Origin: Neofusicoccum parvum | Taxonomy: Eukaryota > Ascomycota > Dothideomycetes > Botryosphaeriales > Botryosphaeriaceae | Assembly: GCA_020912385.1 (NCBI GenBank) | Contig: CP087214.1 | Location: 1,178,001-1,242,000, forward strand | Length of the DNA: 64,000 bases | Reading direction: 5' to 3' | Shown here: positions 11,021 to 23,267 of the stretch, piece after piece | How the letters are laid out: each line of letters opens with the position of its first letter | Position numbering within the stretch: position 1 is the stretch's first letter | Notes under the pieces: model-generated | Databases searched by the model: none | Told to the model about the DNA's origin: nothing | The model's input: only the letters and a program-made list of their open reading frames with translations | Position numbers and translations under genes: made by a program

Positions 11021-13802
11021 GCCGCGCCACAAGACGCTATTCCTGCGACTCTGCATGCACGGGCGTCTGGCGTGATGAGAAGATGCATACACTTATTAAT
11101 GGCGTTTACGTTCAAGACATGTTGGCGCAGTCAGGATTAGGGTGCTGGAAATGGCAATTGGGCAGTGGAGTTGGTGGGTATTCCAGTTTCTTTCTATGAT
11201 TCAGAGTTATACAATGAAACAATCAGTAAACTCTCGTCTATTTCCCTTTCCGCTTCCCTTCTTCATGCTCCTCGTCCCCGCCTTTTCTGCCCCGATGACG
11301 AAGGCACGCGGCGCAGCGCGATACGAGATGGTGGTGCGCAATCGGCGACAAGCATCTTAGCTTCTCGTCGTCGAGCCGCTTCTTGGAAGAGCTGTTATCG
11401 GTGGGGGAGGTGGAGCAGCCGGCCTCAGCGCATAGTCAAGCCCTCCGAATGGCCGCCTCGCCTTTCCAGTTGCACGAAACCGGGCAGATTTTGACTCGTG
11501 TCGATTGATTCAGCTCTTTGGCAGTCGGGACGTTGTCGGCCTGCCGCCAGCCACCAACGCGCCAGCAACAACCCAGATTCCGGGAAGAGCCGCGCCCTAC
11601 CATCCAAAATGCTGGGCGTACGTCGCATTGCTATTCCAGGTCTTGACTCTTGCCAGGGCCGCCTGGGTGGGAAAACGCCAGGGAGTACACGTAAGAAAAA
11701 AAACAAAAAAAAACCAAGCAAACGGGATCGACATGTTCACCGAGCTGGCCGCATCCCGGTCCCCTGCCTCGCGAGGCGGTGGCAACCCAACGCCGACATC
11801 TCGGATATGCTCGCACCATCGTGCGACTGGGCCTCACCTCTACAAGGGCGCTCCCACCTCTTTAATTCACGTGCCTTTTTCTTTCACACACACACCGTAC
11901 GCACAGTACACGAAACAACACAACCCACACGTTGACTCACCGCTCAAACGCATTGCATCACAAGGCTGCCGCATATGCGCACACGCTTGCCTCGCTCGCA
12001 TAAGAACAGGCAGCAGTGCAGCTGCCTGGGGACCCCTCGACAACCATAAAAAGCCGCCGCAACCGCAGCACCGGGCCTTCTCTCCTTCCCCTTCATACCT
12101 TACCGCTGGGGTGTTCGGTCGAGATCAGGAAGCCGGCCCACCTGCTTGGCGGTCCTGCATTTGCACAGCGCGGCCGATCGCCGGGCATGAGGTCGTCTCG
12201 CGAGGCGCACTTCTCCGTAGCAAAATTTTTGGATGGCGTTTCAGACAGAGGGAGGGAGGCGGTGTCCCTACGAGGCCATGCCGAGCGCGACTCTGGGTCG
12301 TGTTCGCTTTCTTTTCGTTGATGCTTCCGCCATGCGCGGAGTGTTGAGGAAGGGGGAGGCTGGGGGGTGGGGTGGAGGAGCTAGGGGGTTGGCTTGTTCC
12401 TTTGGCGCTGGCCCATCGTCAGCCAAGTTGCGTCCTTGGTCCGCTTGAGCGTCGTGTTAGTATTATTCTTTTTTCATGAACTTACTCGCAGTCGTAAATA
12501 CCAGTCATGCATAAACTCCGCCGCTCGGTCCTGCAGCCGCGGGTGCCTTCGACAAGCATAACCGCGTAGGAGATAGGAAGCACCGACCCTGACCACTTAA
12601 GCCTGTGTGCCAAAGTTATTCGAATGAATCATTTATTTCCCCGCTGAGGGGTGTGGTTATGGGAAAGTCCAGAGCTGTTTCTTCCCTCTGTGTCTTCAGC
12701 GGCAAGACTCAGCTGTACGCTGCTTTGAGCTTTGTCGTTCCCTCTGTCTTACGTTAATCCTATAGCACGTGAGATTGCCAAAAGTCCATTCTTCCTAGAC
12801 GTTCGAAGATCTCGATACATGACGCTTTACCCTTCTGGAAGGGGTGCAGTTCTCTCATTTCGTGCACGTTGGCACCATGCCCATTTCCCGAGATCCATTT
12901 TCGCACCGTGTACCTAAATAGAAGTGACATCCACAGTGAAGGACAACTATTTCAATTAGGGGTTCGGATATTCCATTGTAGAAGCCTGACTGGCTCTTTC
13001 TGCGAAATACCGTCGGCTCTTTCGTGGGCTTTCTTCGAGATTGATATAACTCCCGCCATCATTGTAAGAGTTTCATGATCTTTAACCGAGGTTAGGAAGC
13101 ATTGTATTTAGCAAGACTGGAGAACGAGCGTGGTTACATTGTTGCTTTTTGCGATATTGAATTTCTCCTCACAATACAAGTAGATCTCTGATCATGTGGA
13201 AGGAGTAACCTCGATAAAACGGCGGTCTCCCAGAATGCATTCCGGTGAACACGGAGAAGATCTTTTCAATCCTCCGGATGTGTTCAAAGTTCTAAGTATG
13301 GAATTGTAGCTGCCTGCTCTCGTACGGTGACTACGTAGGAATACGAAATGCTACCGAGTTAGCTTAAATAAAGCCTCGTAGGTGGTTCAAAACATCGCTG
13401 ACTTGCATAATTGAACCAGTCTCTTACCTAAAGCTATAGAGTGGAAGTATCTTTACTTCTCTCTATTCTTAAATGATTGCTCTCGTTCTAGTATCTAGTA
13501 GTGTTTATAGAGGGGTGGGGTTGACCTACGGCTCGGCGCGAGGAATGGCGTGAGGATTCACTTTTAGATAACAAGCAATGACCTCTTGAAACTTCAGCAT
13601 GCTAGAGAACTGGAGGTTTTCTTGGCATCTAAGAAGGCTCAAAGTTTCCAAAAGCAAGCGCGGTCAACTATACGGAGTCGATGCAACTATCAGAAAAGGT
13701 ATGGAATCTGGAAGGTAGGATGTGGTGAGCGGATTTCTCAATAAGAGAGAGGTCCTGTAGGCCGCTTAACATTAGATGAAAATGAATTATTTTATCTACG
13801 TT
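11021..13802. other. Gene-free interval, GC-rich then AT-rich
   Basis: 2.8 kb between the RMD5 stop and the GWT1 stop (convergent). The first half is GC-rich with chance frames up to 280 codons that have no family features. From about 12430 to 13800 the base composition drops sharply in GC, with stops in all frames, A/T runs and no codon structure. I see no inverted terminal repeats or transposase remains. It is a candidate AT-rich intergenic island. Confidence 0.6.
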
Positions 13803-15489
13803 TTACAACTTGATCGAGATATTATACACGTCCAGCGCGAGCGCCACTCCACTCAGTACTCCAATGTATGCTAGTAATACAGCCATAGACTGCAACTGTG
13901 TGACCTCGAGCGTTGGAATGGTCAAATTGACCAAACCAGTAAGCAAGTTCGCAAGCAGGAACAGAGCCAAACCGTTCCTGTTGAATGCATGCAAGACCCT
14001 GCTCGTAGCCTCCTTAGCCCTCTTGTTCTCCTCGTCCTGCGTCTTTGCTGAGTAGATTCCAGGAAAGAATAGTGTTTCGATGGAACAGAACAGGGCAAGC
14101 TGCCCACAGTTGAAGGCCGAAACCCAGAGGAAGTACGGGAGGTTGGCGAGTCGGCGGGAGACGCGTAGATTGAGGCCGTAGTAGCCGGTAGAAAAGCCAT
14201 ACAGGGAGAACCATACTGCAGCCCAGAAGACGAGACGACCGAATGTGGAGCGCTTGAGGATGCTGAAGAGTTGCTTCGTCTGGGGAAGTGAGGAGAGCAC
14301 AATGCGGAAGGGGTTGAACCGCACACGGCTGAGCTCGCCCCGGATCTCACCAAACGACTCTTGCACAAGCTTCAGCCCGTTCTTGCGGAGACCAGTTCCG
14401 CGCCTGGAAGTGCGGCCTCGGCCGCTGTCACCCCCAGCAGCGGACAGATCTTCTGCGCTGGTTTCTCGAGGCAGAACATACATGCCTGTCGCGCGGCCTG
14501 CGAGGAAGATAGCAAGATATCCAAAGAAAGAGAAGATGCCCTCGCGGTTCTGATTGAATAAGTTAGTCCGCGGAGCCGAGACTATGAAAGCCGTCAGGTC
14601 CGTGAAGTCTAGCGCGATCTCATACACGACGCCTAGAATGATGGACAGCGCGGCGAAAGATGGAAGGAGAGCGAACGCAGACTCGAACAGCGCCATGAAG
14701 GGGGGTAAGAAGCCCAGTGTGAAGAAGAAATTCCAGTGCACGCCATATTCAGTCACATGCTCGGCGTAGTCCAAGCCCTTGACACTGTACAGACGGATCA
14801 ATCCAAGAACGAGCAGGGGCAGAGAATGCCTGATGGACGCGTAAAGGCGGCTCGCCAATGTCTGGGATTTGCCAGTTGCCTGTTGCTTCAGAATGGATCG
14901 CGCGGACACGAGGCCAGCGGCGAAGACGAACGAGCCGACTCCCAGATCCATCAGAGAGGTGCCCCAGTTCTCGACCTTGGCGAAACGCCTGGGGAAGACT
15001 TTGAAGTCAACGGCCAAGATCGCCGCGCAGGTGATGATCATCATTGCTCCCCGCCATGCTGTCACAAACGGCTTATGCGGGAGCGGGTCTTTGGTGGGCG
15101 TAGAGCTTCTCGACGGCGATGGGACACGGGGATGGCTGTGGGTATTCGGAGGAGCAGAGGTGAAGGCGGCAAATATGGCGTGGGATACCAGGAGTGCATT
15201 GAGGAGCAGTGGAGAGTACGAGTAGAGAGTGGTTGCGAGGAGAATGGCGACGCAGTTGAGGAGGACATCGGTTGCGCAGGCGGCGGCCGTATACGGGGCG
15301 AAGAATTTCTGTCGAGCTTGGAGAACAGACCACAGCAGCAGAGCCGACTGTGAAGCTCGTTAGCGCAGAAAGCCAAACGGTCAGGATCTAACGCACCGGA
15401 GCAACGAGGGTTACAAGGTTGATCTCGGAAACGGAGCCTCCAAGAAGGCCGGAGACGAAGGCCTCCTTTGCAGCCTTGTCGTGGACCAT
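13803..15489 (-). CDS. GWT1: GPI-anchored wall transfer protein 1 (inositol acyltransferase GWT1)
   Basis: Two exons: 15489-15397 and 15347-13803, giving 545 residues. The 49-nt intron (GTGCGT...TTCACAG) joins NLVTLVAP to SALLLWSVLQ in phase. Exon 1 carries the family start KEAFVSGLLGGSVSEINLVT, as in yeast Gwt1 (ATG at 15489 chosen because it sits just before this block). Further family landmarks are the PFVTAWRGAMMIITCAAILA block, the VFPRRFAKVENWGTSLMDLG block and GVHWNFFFTLGFLPP. Many hydrophobic segments fit a multi-pass ER membrane protein. GWT1 acylates the inositol of GlcN-PI, an early step of GPI-anchor synthesis, and so supports cell wall mannoproteins; it is the target of the antifungal manogepix (known from the family). 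A Ser/Arg-rich loop of about 50 residues in the middle is longer than in yeast. Confidence 0.95.
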
Positions 15490-16760
15490 TGTTGCGGGAA
15501 GAAAGACGGCGGTAGGGCTAGAGGCCTGCTTCACATGGCTCCGGGGAGTGCAGTGCGTGGAGGAGTTGGCGCATTGGCTGACAGGTCGAGAAGGAGGGAC
15601 GACGCTCAAGCTGGCCTCTTCCTCGAATGTCAGGCAGCAAAGGCGTTAGCTCCACTGCACCTCCGCAGCTTTCCCGCAGCAGCGCCGACCCTGCCGATCA
15701 GCCTGATCGCGCGCGCAACGCGTCGGCGGAAAAAGACCTTCGCCGACGCGCCGCGTCTCTCAGCTCGCGCAGACCGTCGACGTCGCGCCTTCCGTCTCTC
15801 CTGCTGCACCTTCCATCCTTCTCGTGAACGCATCCATCTCTCCGAGACACGCCCGTCATCCACTCGCCCTTCGCTCGCTGGCCGAGCTGAGCGCGGGCTC
15901 TGGACCGCAACCTATCAAATGCGACGGTCACGATGCCAGGCGCCCCCAACAACGCAAACGAAAATGCGCATCGCCCTTGACCATGCTTGTACAACGCACA
16001 TGCCCCCGGTGGGTAGGACATGGCGCTCGTCTGGATGCATTGTTCTGCAGGAACCCGCCACAAAGATTGTCGAGCATGCGCTTCGGTCGTTTGCGTGTCA
16101 GAGCGCCATAAGGCGAACTGGCGCTACCTAATAAACTCTCTTAGCTACCAATTTAAGGAAAAAATAAAGATGTGGCGGCACTATTGGTGCTGACGTGCAC
16201 TTTGTTTTCTACAGTGCCGTGTCCATGCTTACTGAGATGCTGTACTTAACTGCAGCGTTCTAGCCATGCAAGCTTGAGCGAGCGGATGCTATTTTTTTCC
16301 TTTCATATATCCTACAAGTCTGAGGCTCTCTTTGTCCATTTACAGCACAGCGGATAGGCGCGTTGCCGTTGCGCGCATGCCGGTTGCTTGATTGCAGGAA
16401 GACATGGAGGGCCAGCAAAAGAGCTTCGGACGGGGAGCAATGCCCCAGGACCAGTTCGCGGTCGTCTGGGAAATTCTGGAGGGCAAGGCTGCCGCTGCCG
16501 GAGCCTGCAGCCTGGCGGGTGGGATGATCAGCATCTCGTCCCTGCCTTTGGAAGCGGCGTCGGGCCTCGACGCTGCCCTCGATCTTCCCGCAATCGACCC
16601 ACCGTCCCGTCTCGGGTCCTCCCTCTCGCCGCCTCACCCTGCCGACCAGCTCCACTCGTTGTTTACGCTCTTTTCAACCTGCAAACGAGCCGCTCCTTTG
16701 CTCACCGACCAGTATTACTTCTCGTCCCAGCCTATCCAGCCTCCGGCGGGGACTGCCATC
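15490..16760. promoter_or_regulatory. Divergent intergenic region between GWT1 and the 1040-residue protein gene
   Basis: 1.27 kb between two starts pointing apart. It includes an AT-rich patch around 16120-16260, which may mark a nucleosome-poor promoter. Overlapping frames of 100-216 codons on both strands show no domain and no consistent codon use. No gene is called. Confidence 0.55.
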
Positions 16761-19700
16761 ATGCCAGGCCCGCTGAGGGAGCGCGACCCTAACATCTCCT
16801 CATCTCGCCGCTCGTCAGTGCAGTTCCTCGAGAGTCTCCGGCCCAAGTCCCATCTCTCGCACCAGCGCCTCCCCGACCAAGAAGTGCTCTCTGCCGACGA
16901 ATCCGAGGAGAACATCGAACCGCGCTTCATGACCAGCACCGCCGCTTCTTCCTCGCGTAGCATTGCTTCCTCAACCCCACCATCCGCGCCACCCAAACCC
17001 CGCCGCACTCCCACACCCCACTCGCTTCTGACCCTGGGCGCCCTCGCATCGAAGTCTATCAGCGGAGAGCACCCGAACGACGAAGGTGCCAGCTCACCGC
17101 AAGGCACGAATGGTACCCACGTTGCCTCTCTGGACCGCGACTCATTGGTAGGTCCAAGATCTTCTTGCTGTCACGCACCTTTCTGACACTAATCCAGCCC
17201 GCCACCCACCCCGCTCGCGACAAGCCTTTGCCGAGCCGCCCAATCGCCCATGTCGTGACCTCTAGCCCGTACAAGGAGGCCCGTACCCTCATCGACGCTT
17301 CGGAGAAGCCACTCCGCCGCTCACCTGGTTCCCCCGACGAGGAGGACTGGCCTGCACTCTTTCCCACCCAGCCTTCGACGCCCGGCACTCTCCAGGCGTT
17401 CTCTCGTTGCCACCCCGCCCGGTCCTCGAACGAAGCATACGTAACAACTCACATGGCCATGGACGCCCCCCTCAACGATACGCCTGCTTCACGCGATGAG
17501 CAGCGACCGACAATCAAGATGGTAGCTCAGAACAGCAGTGATAATATCCTGCCGAGCAGCCAGAAAGCGGAAAAGGCTTCGCCTTCCGTGGCACCTACAA
17601 CGGACAATCACACTGCTTCAACGCTCTCGAGTCCCCGCAAGAAGGAGAACGCGACCGACAATACAACGCCAACCTCCCTTGCCCAACCGAAGCCCCGGTT
17701 GATCGACATTCACTCTCCCAAGTCCAGGCAAGGCCGTCGGCCCCCGGTCAGCGGCAACGGCAGTATTCCTCGTCCCCGTGGTATCCCTCGAGCAAGCGTT
17801 CCAAAACAGAGCAGAGATACACGCAACATATTCCAGCAACCCCACTCTGACCATCCTCGTGGGTACCCTCGCATGGAATCGCCGAAGATTCCCTCGCCCG
17901 ACGAGCTCCAGCCAGTCAATGGCAGCACAGCGCCCTCGCGCTCACCTACCGATAATCATCCAGGATACTTCCAACGCAAGAAGAGCGCAATTCCTGTACC
18001 TGCCCGTACCGCTTCTCCGCACATGATTCCTCCTGGCCCTGCTGTGTTCACGTTGAAGGCCAAGGTGTCCACGCCGTCTTCCTTGGGCGGAAAGTCTTTG
18101 TCGACCATTGAGAGCGCCGACACGGGACGGACTGAACAGGAGCCCGACACAAGCACCGTAATGAGAGCTGGTCCGCAACGTCGACCAACGTTGAGCAAAT
18201 CTGGTCGAGAGTTCAAGCATCTTAGTGCCTCCACTGACACTGACCCTACGACTCTGTCAGCCCAGACTGAGACAAGTATCTCTCGGCCCTCCAGCCGTAC
18301 GGAGAGTTTGCTTTGGGTAGAGACAGATAACTGTGAGGGTCTTCGTACGAAGCGTCTTTCCTCGGGTGGAAGCCGATCTGAATACGGACCCACGCTGACT
18401 ATCTCTCCAGACGCAGACGAGCTAATCATGGGGCGCAAGACGACCCCGTCACCTCCAGTTGCTCCAGTCACGATCGCACCTGCTAGGGCGTCGGGACACA
18501 AGACTCGGGACCTGCGTCGCATGGCTGTCACTAATGAGCACCGTAAGGCTTCTAGTCATATCGGTGCGAGTGGTGATAGTTGCGCTGAAGTGAAAGACAC
18601 AGTGTCCGCCGAGAGTCCTCGTCGTCAGAGTAGCGCCGACTCGATTCAAGCTGAGACTTTCACTGTGAGGTCGTCGTCTGATCCAAAGAACGACAGCGCT
18701 GGCTCTTTCATCAGCACGGGCAACGAGGCACTGCGTCTTCTCAACGCAAGCCGAATCGAGGAGAATCTAGACGACGCTGCGAGACTTGCTGCAGTGTCAC
18801 AGACGCTCGCGGCGCTTGAGGGTGGCTATAAGGATGACTCTGATAATCTGCACCTCGACCAGGATGCGGCGCTTGCAAGAACCTACATGGACAAGAGCAA
18901 GAAGTCTCCACCAAGCGCTCATTCCAGTAGTGTCCTCGGCGACAACAAGCTTTCTCGCGGGAGCAAGAAGTTGACCCGCTCTGATTCCAGCCATACGATT
19001 GCCAGTAGCAAACGGTTTGCTCGAGATGGTGTCGCTATGAAGCGCTCATCCTCAGTCATATCAATTGCTTCGTCACGGCCACCAGTCCCCGCTAAGGATC
19101 CCAGACCAACATCAAAGGCCCCATCAACGAACCCGCGCATTCAAAAGCGCAACTCTGTTGTCAGGAGCGGCCCGACGGGTATGCGAAGCCCTTACGGTCT
19201 CTCGAGCGGATACAGCGAGACGCCTTCGAACATTCCCCAGCCTTCTAACGGTCATGGGTCATCCGCACGCATTAGCTCGGGCCACACCATGACAGATACA
19301 TCGCGTTCTGTTTCTGGAGATAAGCGGTCTATGTCAAAGGCCAAGTTGACGATGTCCGGGTTCCGGGGCCTCTTTCAGAAGAGGAGTGATCTAAGCAAGG
19401 CTGGCGAGAAGAAGAAGCGGTCCAATGTGAAGGTCAGCTCAACTGGCAGTCCCATGCCAGATCCGAATAAGAAGTCTGCTCACAGAGTCACAAAGGCTTC
19501 TTCAGGCCGTGGTAGTCCCGGCCGCCTTGGAACCCTGTCCAAGTCTTCATGTCAGAAGCATCCTGCAGAGTATTTGGCTGCGTCTCCACCGCTGGAAGCA
19601 CCCATCATGTCCGATATTACCCAGACGACGGCTCTGGCTATGCGAATCACCACTTTGGCCCGCGAGGAGGAGGATGACTCCAAGAAGGGGCAGATGCTCT

Positions 19701-19933
19701 CCATTGCGACCGCTATGCTTGGCGCGATTGACAGCGCAAAATACGCCAAGATCGAAGCAGAGAAAGCCGCACAGTCTGCCCGAGAGGCCAGTATGCACCA
19801 GGAGATGACTCGCCAGAGTCTCATTGCGATTAACAAAATTCTCTCCAACTCACCTGGTCTGATGGGCACTCTCACCCGTTCCCGTACCAATTTGCACAAG
19901 AAGAGCTCGCGCCCATCCACTATGGTGCGGTAA
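16761..19933 (+). CDS. Large disordered Ser/Pro/Arg-rich protein with conserved-looking C-terminal helix
   Basis: Two exons: 16761-17147 and 17198-19933, giving 1040 residues. The 50-nt intron is GTAGGT...TAATCCAG, with the branch-like CACTAAT near its 3' end. The start ATG (MPGPLRERDPNISSSRR) is the first in good context. Almost the whole chain is low-complexity and rich in Ser, Pro, Thr, Arg and Lys, with many SP/TP and RxxS sites, so it is a likely phospho-regulated scaffold. Two parts look ordered: a Lys/Arg block around MSGFRGLFQKRSDLSKAGEK and a C-terminal helix of about 80 residues (beginning near SDITQTTALAMRITTLA, Ala/Glu/Lys-rich, followed by SLIAINKILSNSPG) that could form a coiled coil. 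I do not recognise the family. It is likely a fungal-specific protein, possibly cytoskeletal or signalling (inference only). Confidence 0.85.
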
Positions 19934-20566
19934 CTCCTCCACAACGACAATGATGACAGAACTTTCATACACGATTACACCAACGACTTGACGTCTTTCC
20001 TTCTCTAGGGGGGCTCTTCACACGTATGATTAGCCTCGAACCCCGACCTAATTGCTCTTCCGGTGCATCACCACTGTTCTGATCGACAAAACGAGGCCGG
20101 TGGTCATTTCTGCAGAGTTCTATTTAAACCACTGTTGTTCGGACTCTAATAATCAGCGGGTCTGCCCTGAACCTTCTCTTTGGTACCTTTCCTTTTTGTT
20201 TCCTTGAACCACCCCGAATTTGGAACTCTCTCTTCTAATTTTGCGGGTGGTGCAGTCTTCTTCTATTGCGGCGAGCTTAATACAACTCGCGGGAAGTTTA
20301 TTTTCCCGATACTCTCTCGAGGTCTCTTCACACTTCAATTTCAACTGTAACCTTCACACAGGAGCTTTTCTTTGCTTGGCATTCTCGGCGTATCACAGAC
20401 AGAAAAAGGGCAAATGAATGGTGACGATGGAACGACTGATGAGCGAATTGCTTTCATGGGGGATTAGCTATGCGTGTACTATATCCAACGGGCGGTAGGT
20501 AATTGAGACAGACAAAGAACTTAAAACAACATGTCTTGCAGTGCTAAAGCGCCGAAACATGCTACA
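19934..20566. other. Convergent 3' flank
   Basis: 633 bp between two stop codons facing each other. Moderately AT-rich, T-rich on the plus strand around 20170-20350. It presumably holds both 3' untranslated regions and terminators; I see no gene. Confidence 0.6.
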
Positions 20567-21382
20567 TCATGTAGGCCGTGCGCCGGCTTCTAGAAGCGAG
20601 CTCGACTTCAATCTGCCAATAGCTTCTCCGATACGTCTCAAACTCACAAGCAAGTCCACCTTCTCTCCCATCCACTCTAACGAACGGAGCAGTATGTAGA
20701 GAATCACCCACACCGCCTTGATTAACACCCAGACCACGCGCTCAGCCACGGCTCTCACAGACATCCACACCTTCAGGAATATCTCCGTCCAACCCAGCCC
20801 CTGCTCCCCCTCAGTCCGCTCCCCAGCCGTCCTACCTATCCTTCGCCTGGCCGCCACCCTCCTCAGAAAATAGTCGTTGCCAGGCCGCGGCGCCCCCTTC
20901 CACAGCTTCCGCCACCCGAAACAGCGCCGCTCCGCCGTCGGCGCCCACACCAGCTCGACGGGGTCGAACATCCAGAAGGCGTGCGCGGCGAGGCACGAGA
21001 AGCACGCCCGCGGCCGCCACAGGCTCGTCCCGGCGCGCTCGCGCTCCACGGCGTCGCGGTGCCAGCGCCGCCTGAAGCAGACCCGCGTGCGGTTGTCGCG
21101 GCGGAAGTTTTTGTCGTTGGCGGGCACGGTGGCGCAGGGGCACAGCGAGCGCGAGGGGTAGGGGGCGCAGGCGGCGGCGATGCGGCGGGCGGTGTAGCGG
21201 AAGGCGAGGTTGTCGGCGGTGGGGATGGGGCTGCGAGGCGAGGGGCTGGGATAGGGCTCGAGGAGGCGGTCGTCGATCAGGAGGATGAGCTCCGGGGGGA
21301 GGGTGGTGAGGGAGGGCCTGGGAGGGTGGTCGTCGCTGCTGCTCTCGTGGGCGGCGGGAGGGGCGGCTCGCGTTTTTTTCAT
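20567..21382 (-). CDS. F-box-like protein with cysteine-rich centre
   Basis: A single exon of 271 residues from the ATG at 21382 (MKKTRAAPPAAHESSS). The frame stays open further upstream to an ATG at 21562, but that part is low-complexity. Near residue 25 is an F-box-like helix, LTTLPPELILLIDDRL, the usual N-terminal entry of fungal F-box proteins. The centre has paired cysteines (LCPC, then C in VCFRRR, then CFSC) followed by an aromatic stretch HAFWMFDPVELVW, typical of the many fungal F-box proteins without clear substrate. The C-terminal 60 residues include a hydrophobic segment (VVWVLIKAVWVILYILL), so membrane attachment is possible. By family it would recruit substrates to an SCF ubiquitin ligase through Skp1. 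The target is unknown. Confidence 0.75.
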   Translation of the reverse strand: MKKTRAAPPAAHESSSDDHPPRPSLTTLPPELILLIDDRLLEPYPSPSPRSPIPTADNLAFRYTARRIAAACAPYPSRSLCPCATVPANDKNFRRDNRTRVCFRRRWHRDAVERERAGTSLWRPRACFSCLAAHAFWMFDPVELVWAPTAERRCFGWRKLWKGAPRPGNDYFLRRVAARRRIGRTAGERTEGEQGLGWTEIFLKVWMSVRAVAERVVWVLIKAVWVILYILLRSLEWMGEKVDLLVSLRRIGEAIGRLKSSSLLEAGARPT

Positions 21383-22106
21383 TTTCGTCGGGGTTTTCTT
21401 CTTCGGCTCTCTGGGACCTCGCTTTGCGTGTGCGTGTGTGTTGAGGATCCGGTCGGTGCGGTGTCGACGTCTCGACGTGGTGGTGGAATGTGGAGATGGT
21501 GTGGTTTGCAGAGGTGACATGCAACTGTAACTTTTCAGAGTAGCAAATCCTGACCGCTGCATCTCAATAGTTTTATAGAGAGAGAGACGGCCGGTTGGTT
21601 TTTTTTTTTAGTAGGATTCATTGCTCTGTGGGCCCTCAGGGTCCAATGGCAACCATGGCGCGGTGCTCCTGGCCATGGTGCCTTTCCCGAAAACTTGTGG
21701 ACAATGGTCGCTGGCATTGCCCTTGTTGTTGAGGTTTTTTTCTGCTCACACTTTGTGCACTTGTGGTTTCTAGCCCCAAACTTCCTTATTGTAGCGTTAC
21801 TCAAGTTTTGGCCGGCCGTTGTGCGCAACTGTGAGCAGAGAAGACCTCGAATAGCGTCACTTGCCCTGCGCGAGTGACAGTCATTGTCTGGCGCTCACCT
21901 GCACTTATTCGCTTAGCACGCCGGCAAGCCTTTTAAAGGGTTTTGCTTCGATACCCTTCCATTCTTCGTCAACCCAGCATGCAGAGGCTCCACCCCCGTG
22001 GACTTGTAACAGCTCGCCTCCAAATCCTCCGCCGCTCCCGGTCCCACGCCTCAGCTCACTCCGCAGCTACTCGACATCCCTCCTTTAACCTGTGCGCACA
22101 CTCACA
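21383..22106. promoter_or_regulatory. Divergent promoter region between the F-box gene and the 368-residue protein gene
   Basis: 724 bp between divergent starts. A T run lies near 21598-21610. No canonical TATA box is obvious. A 97-codon minus-strand frame here is cysteine-poor and featureless and is not called. Confidence 0.5.
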
Positions 22107-23267
22107 ATGAGTATCACGTACAGCTACAATGACCTACTTGTCCTCAAGTCGAAGCTGTTCCACCGCTTCGTTCAGCGCGGCGGAAGTCAGTATGTCCCAA
22201 TCATACGAAACAAGACATGACTTACCCAGGTTATGTCAGAAATTCCAGCAGACATCTTAGACCAGCAGCAGGTCTTCTACGGGGAGCTTTCCTTGCTGAC
22301 GCCTTTGCAAGTGGACATGCTCTTGGAGAACAAGCCTGTCCCTCTGGATGCTGGTACCCATGTTGAAACTGTGGCCGCCGCTCCTGACACTCCGCAGTCG
22401 CAGCAGAGCGCTGGTCCTCCTTCAATGCCCCATCGTAACGCCGGTAAACATGCTCTCACATCTTCTACTACTGATGCTGCTCTGCACCGGCGCTCTTCAG
22501 CTCAATCGATCTGGCCGGAGCGTTCGTCTACTCTCTCAGTCAACTCTACTTCTTCGTACCGCCACCACATGAGCCGATACCCAAACACGTACTCGAGCGC
22601 AGCAGGAAACGACTCCTTCTCCTCTATCAGCACCCCGCCTCAGGCAGTGACGGGACAGGCTCCTTCCGAGGGCATTCGCAGCAAATCGGCACTGGCCTTC
22701 ATGCCCAGCTTCATGGATGTAGCGGACAATCTCCAGGTACGAGGTGGCTGTGAAGTGAACCCAGCTCTTCGCTTCAGCGCTATGTCACACTCCGACTACA
22801 ACCCATCACCAGCACCATACTCAGAGCACCGCTTTCCTTTGCCAGACGTGGATAACTCCCGCGTCTGGTGTCACCTCGGGCGCAACAGCTCTTCTCCCAA
22901 GCTTGGAGTCGACCACCCGGGCGTCATGAAGGGGTGCCGTGAGGAGATGGCGGAGTTCTACCTGGATCTTGAGAGGGAGATGAGCCAGACTTCTGTGGAG
23001 TCCATTCAGTCTTTTGAGGATCAGGGCATCAAGGAGAAGGCTGCGTTGAGTGAACTCTCCCAGTGCCTGGAAACCCACCTCAGGTGTCGCTCAAAGACCA
23101 CTGCTGCCGCCACGAAAGCCAAAAAGAGTGCACATCCCAAACTAGCCGCCGGCACCTGCATTGATTCCTCCAACAAACTTTGGCCCTCCCCACGCGCTTC
23201 TTCCGTCAACGGCATCATCTTGCAGGAGCAGAGGCGTCAACAGCAAATGGCCCGGACCAGATGGTAG
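22107..23267 (+). CDS. Protein of unknown function, conserved-looking N-terminus
   Basis: Best model is two exons, 22107-22185 and 22240-23267, giving 368 residues. A donor GTCAGT and an acceptor GTCAG, 54 nt apart, join FHRFVQRGG to KIPADILDQQQVFYGEL in phase. Without the intron the long frame would start at a weaker internal ATG (22233). The first 65 residues look folded (alternating helix-like, LLVLKSKLFHRFVQRGG; then LLTPLQVDMLLENKPVPL). The rest is mostly Ser/Thr/Pro-rich, with a helical stretch around GCREEMAEFYLDLEREMSQ and a Lys/Ala-rich tail. I do not recognise the family. No signal peptide or membrane segment is seen, so it is probably cytosolic or nuclear. Confidence 0.7.

Noticed and set aside
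11505..12347. 280-codon plus-strand frame after RMD5
   Set aside because: Mixed composition, Lys run from an A-rich tract, no domain and poor start context.
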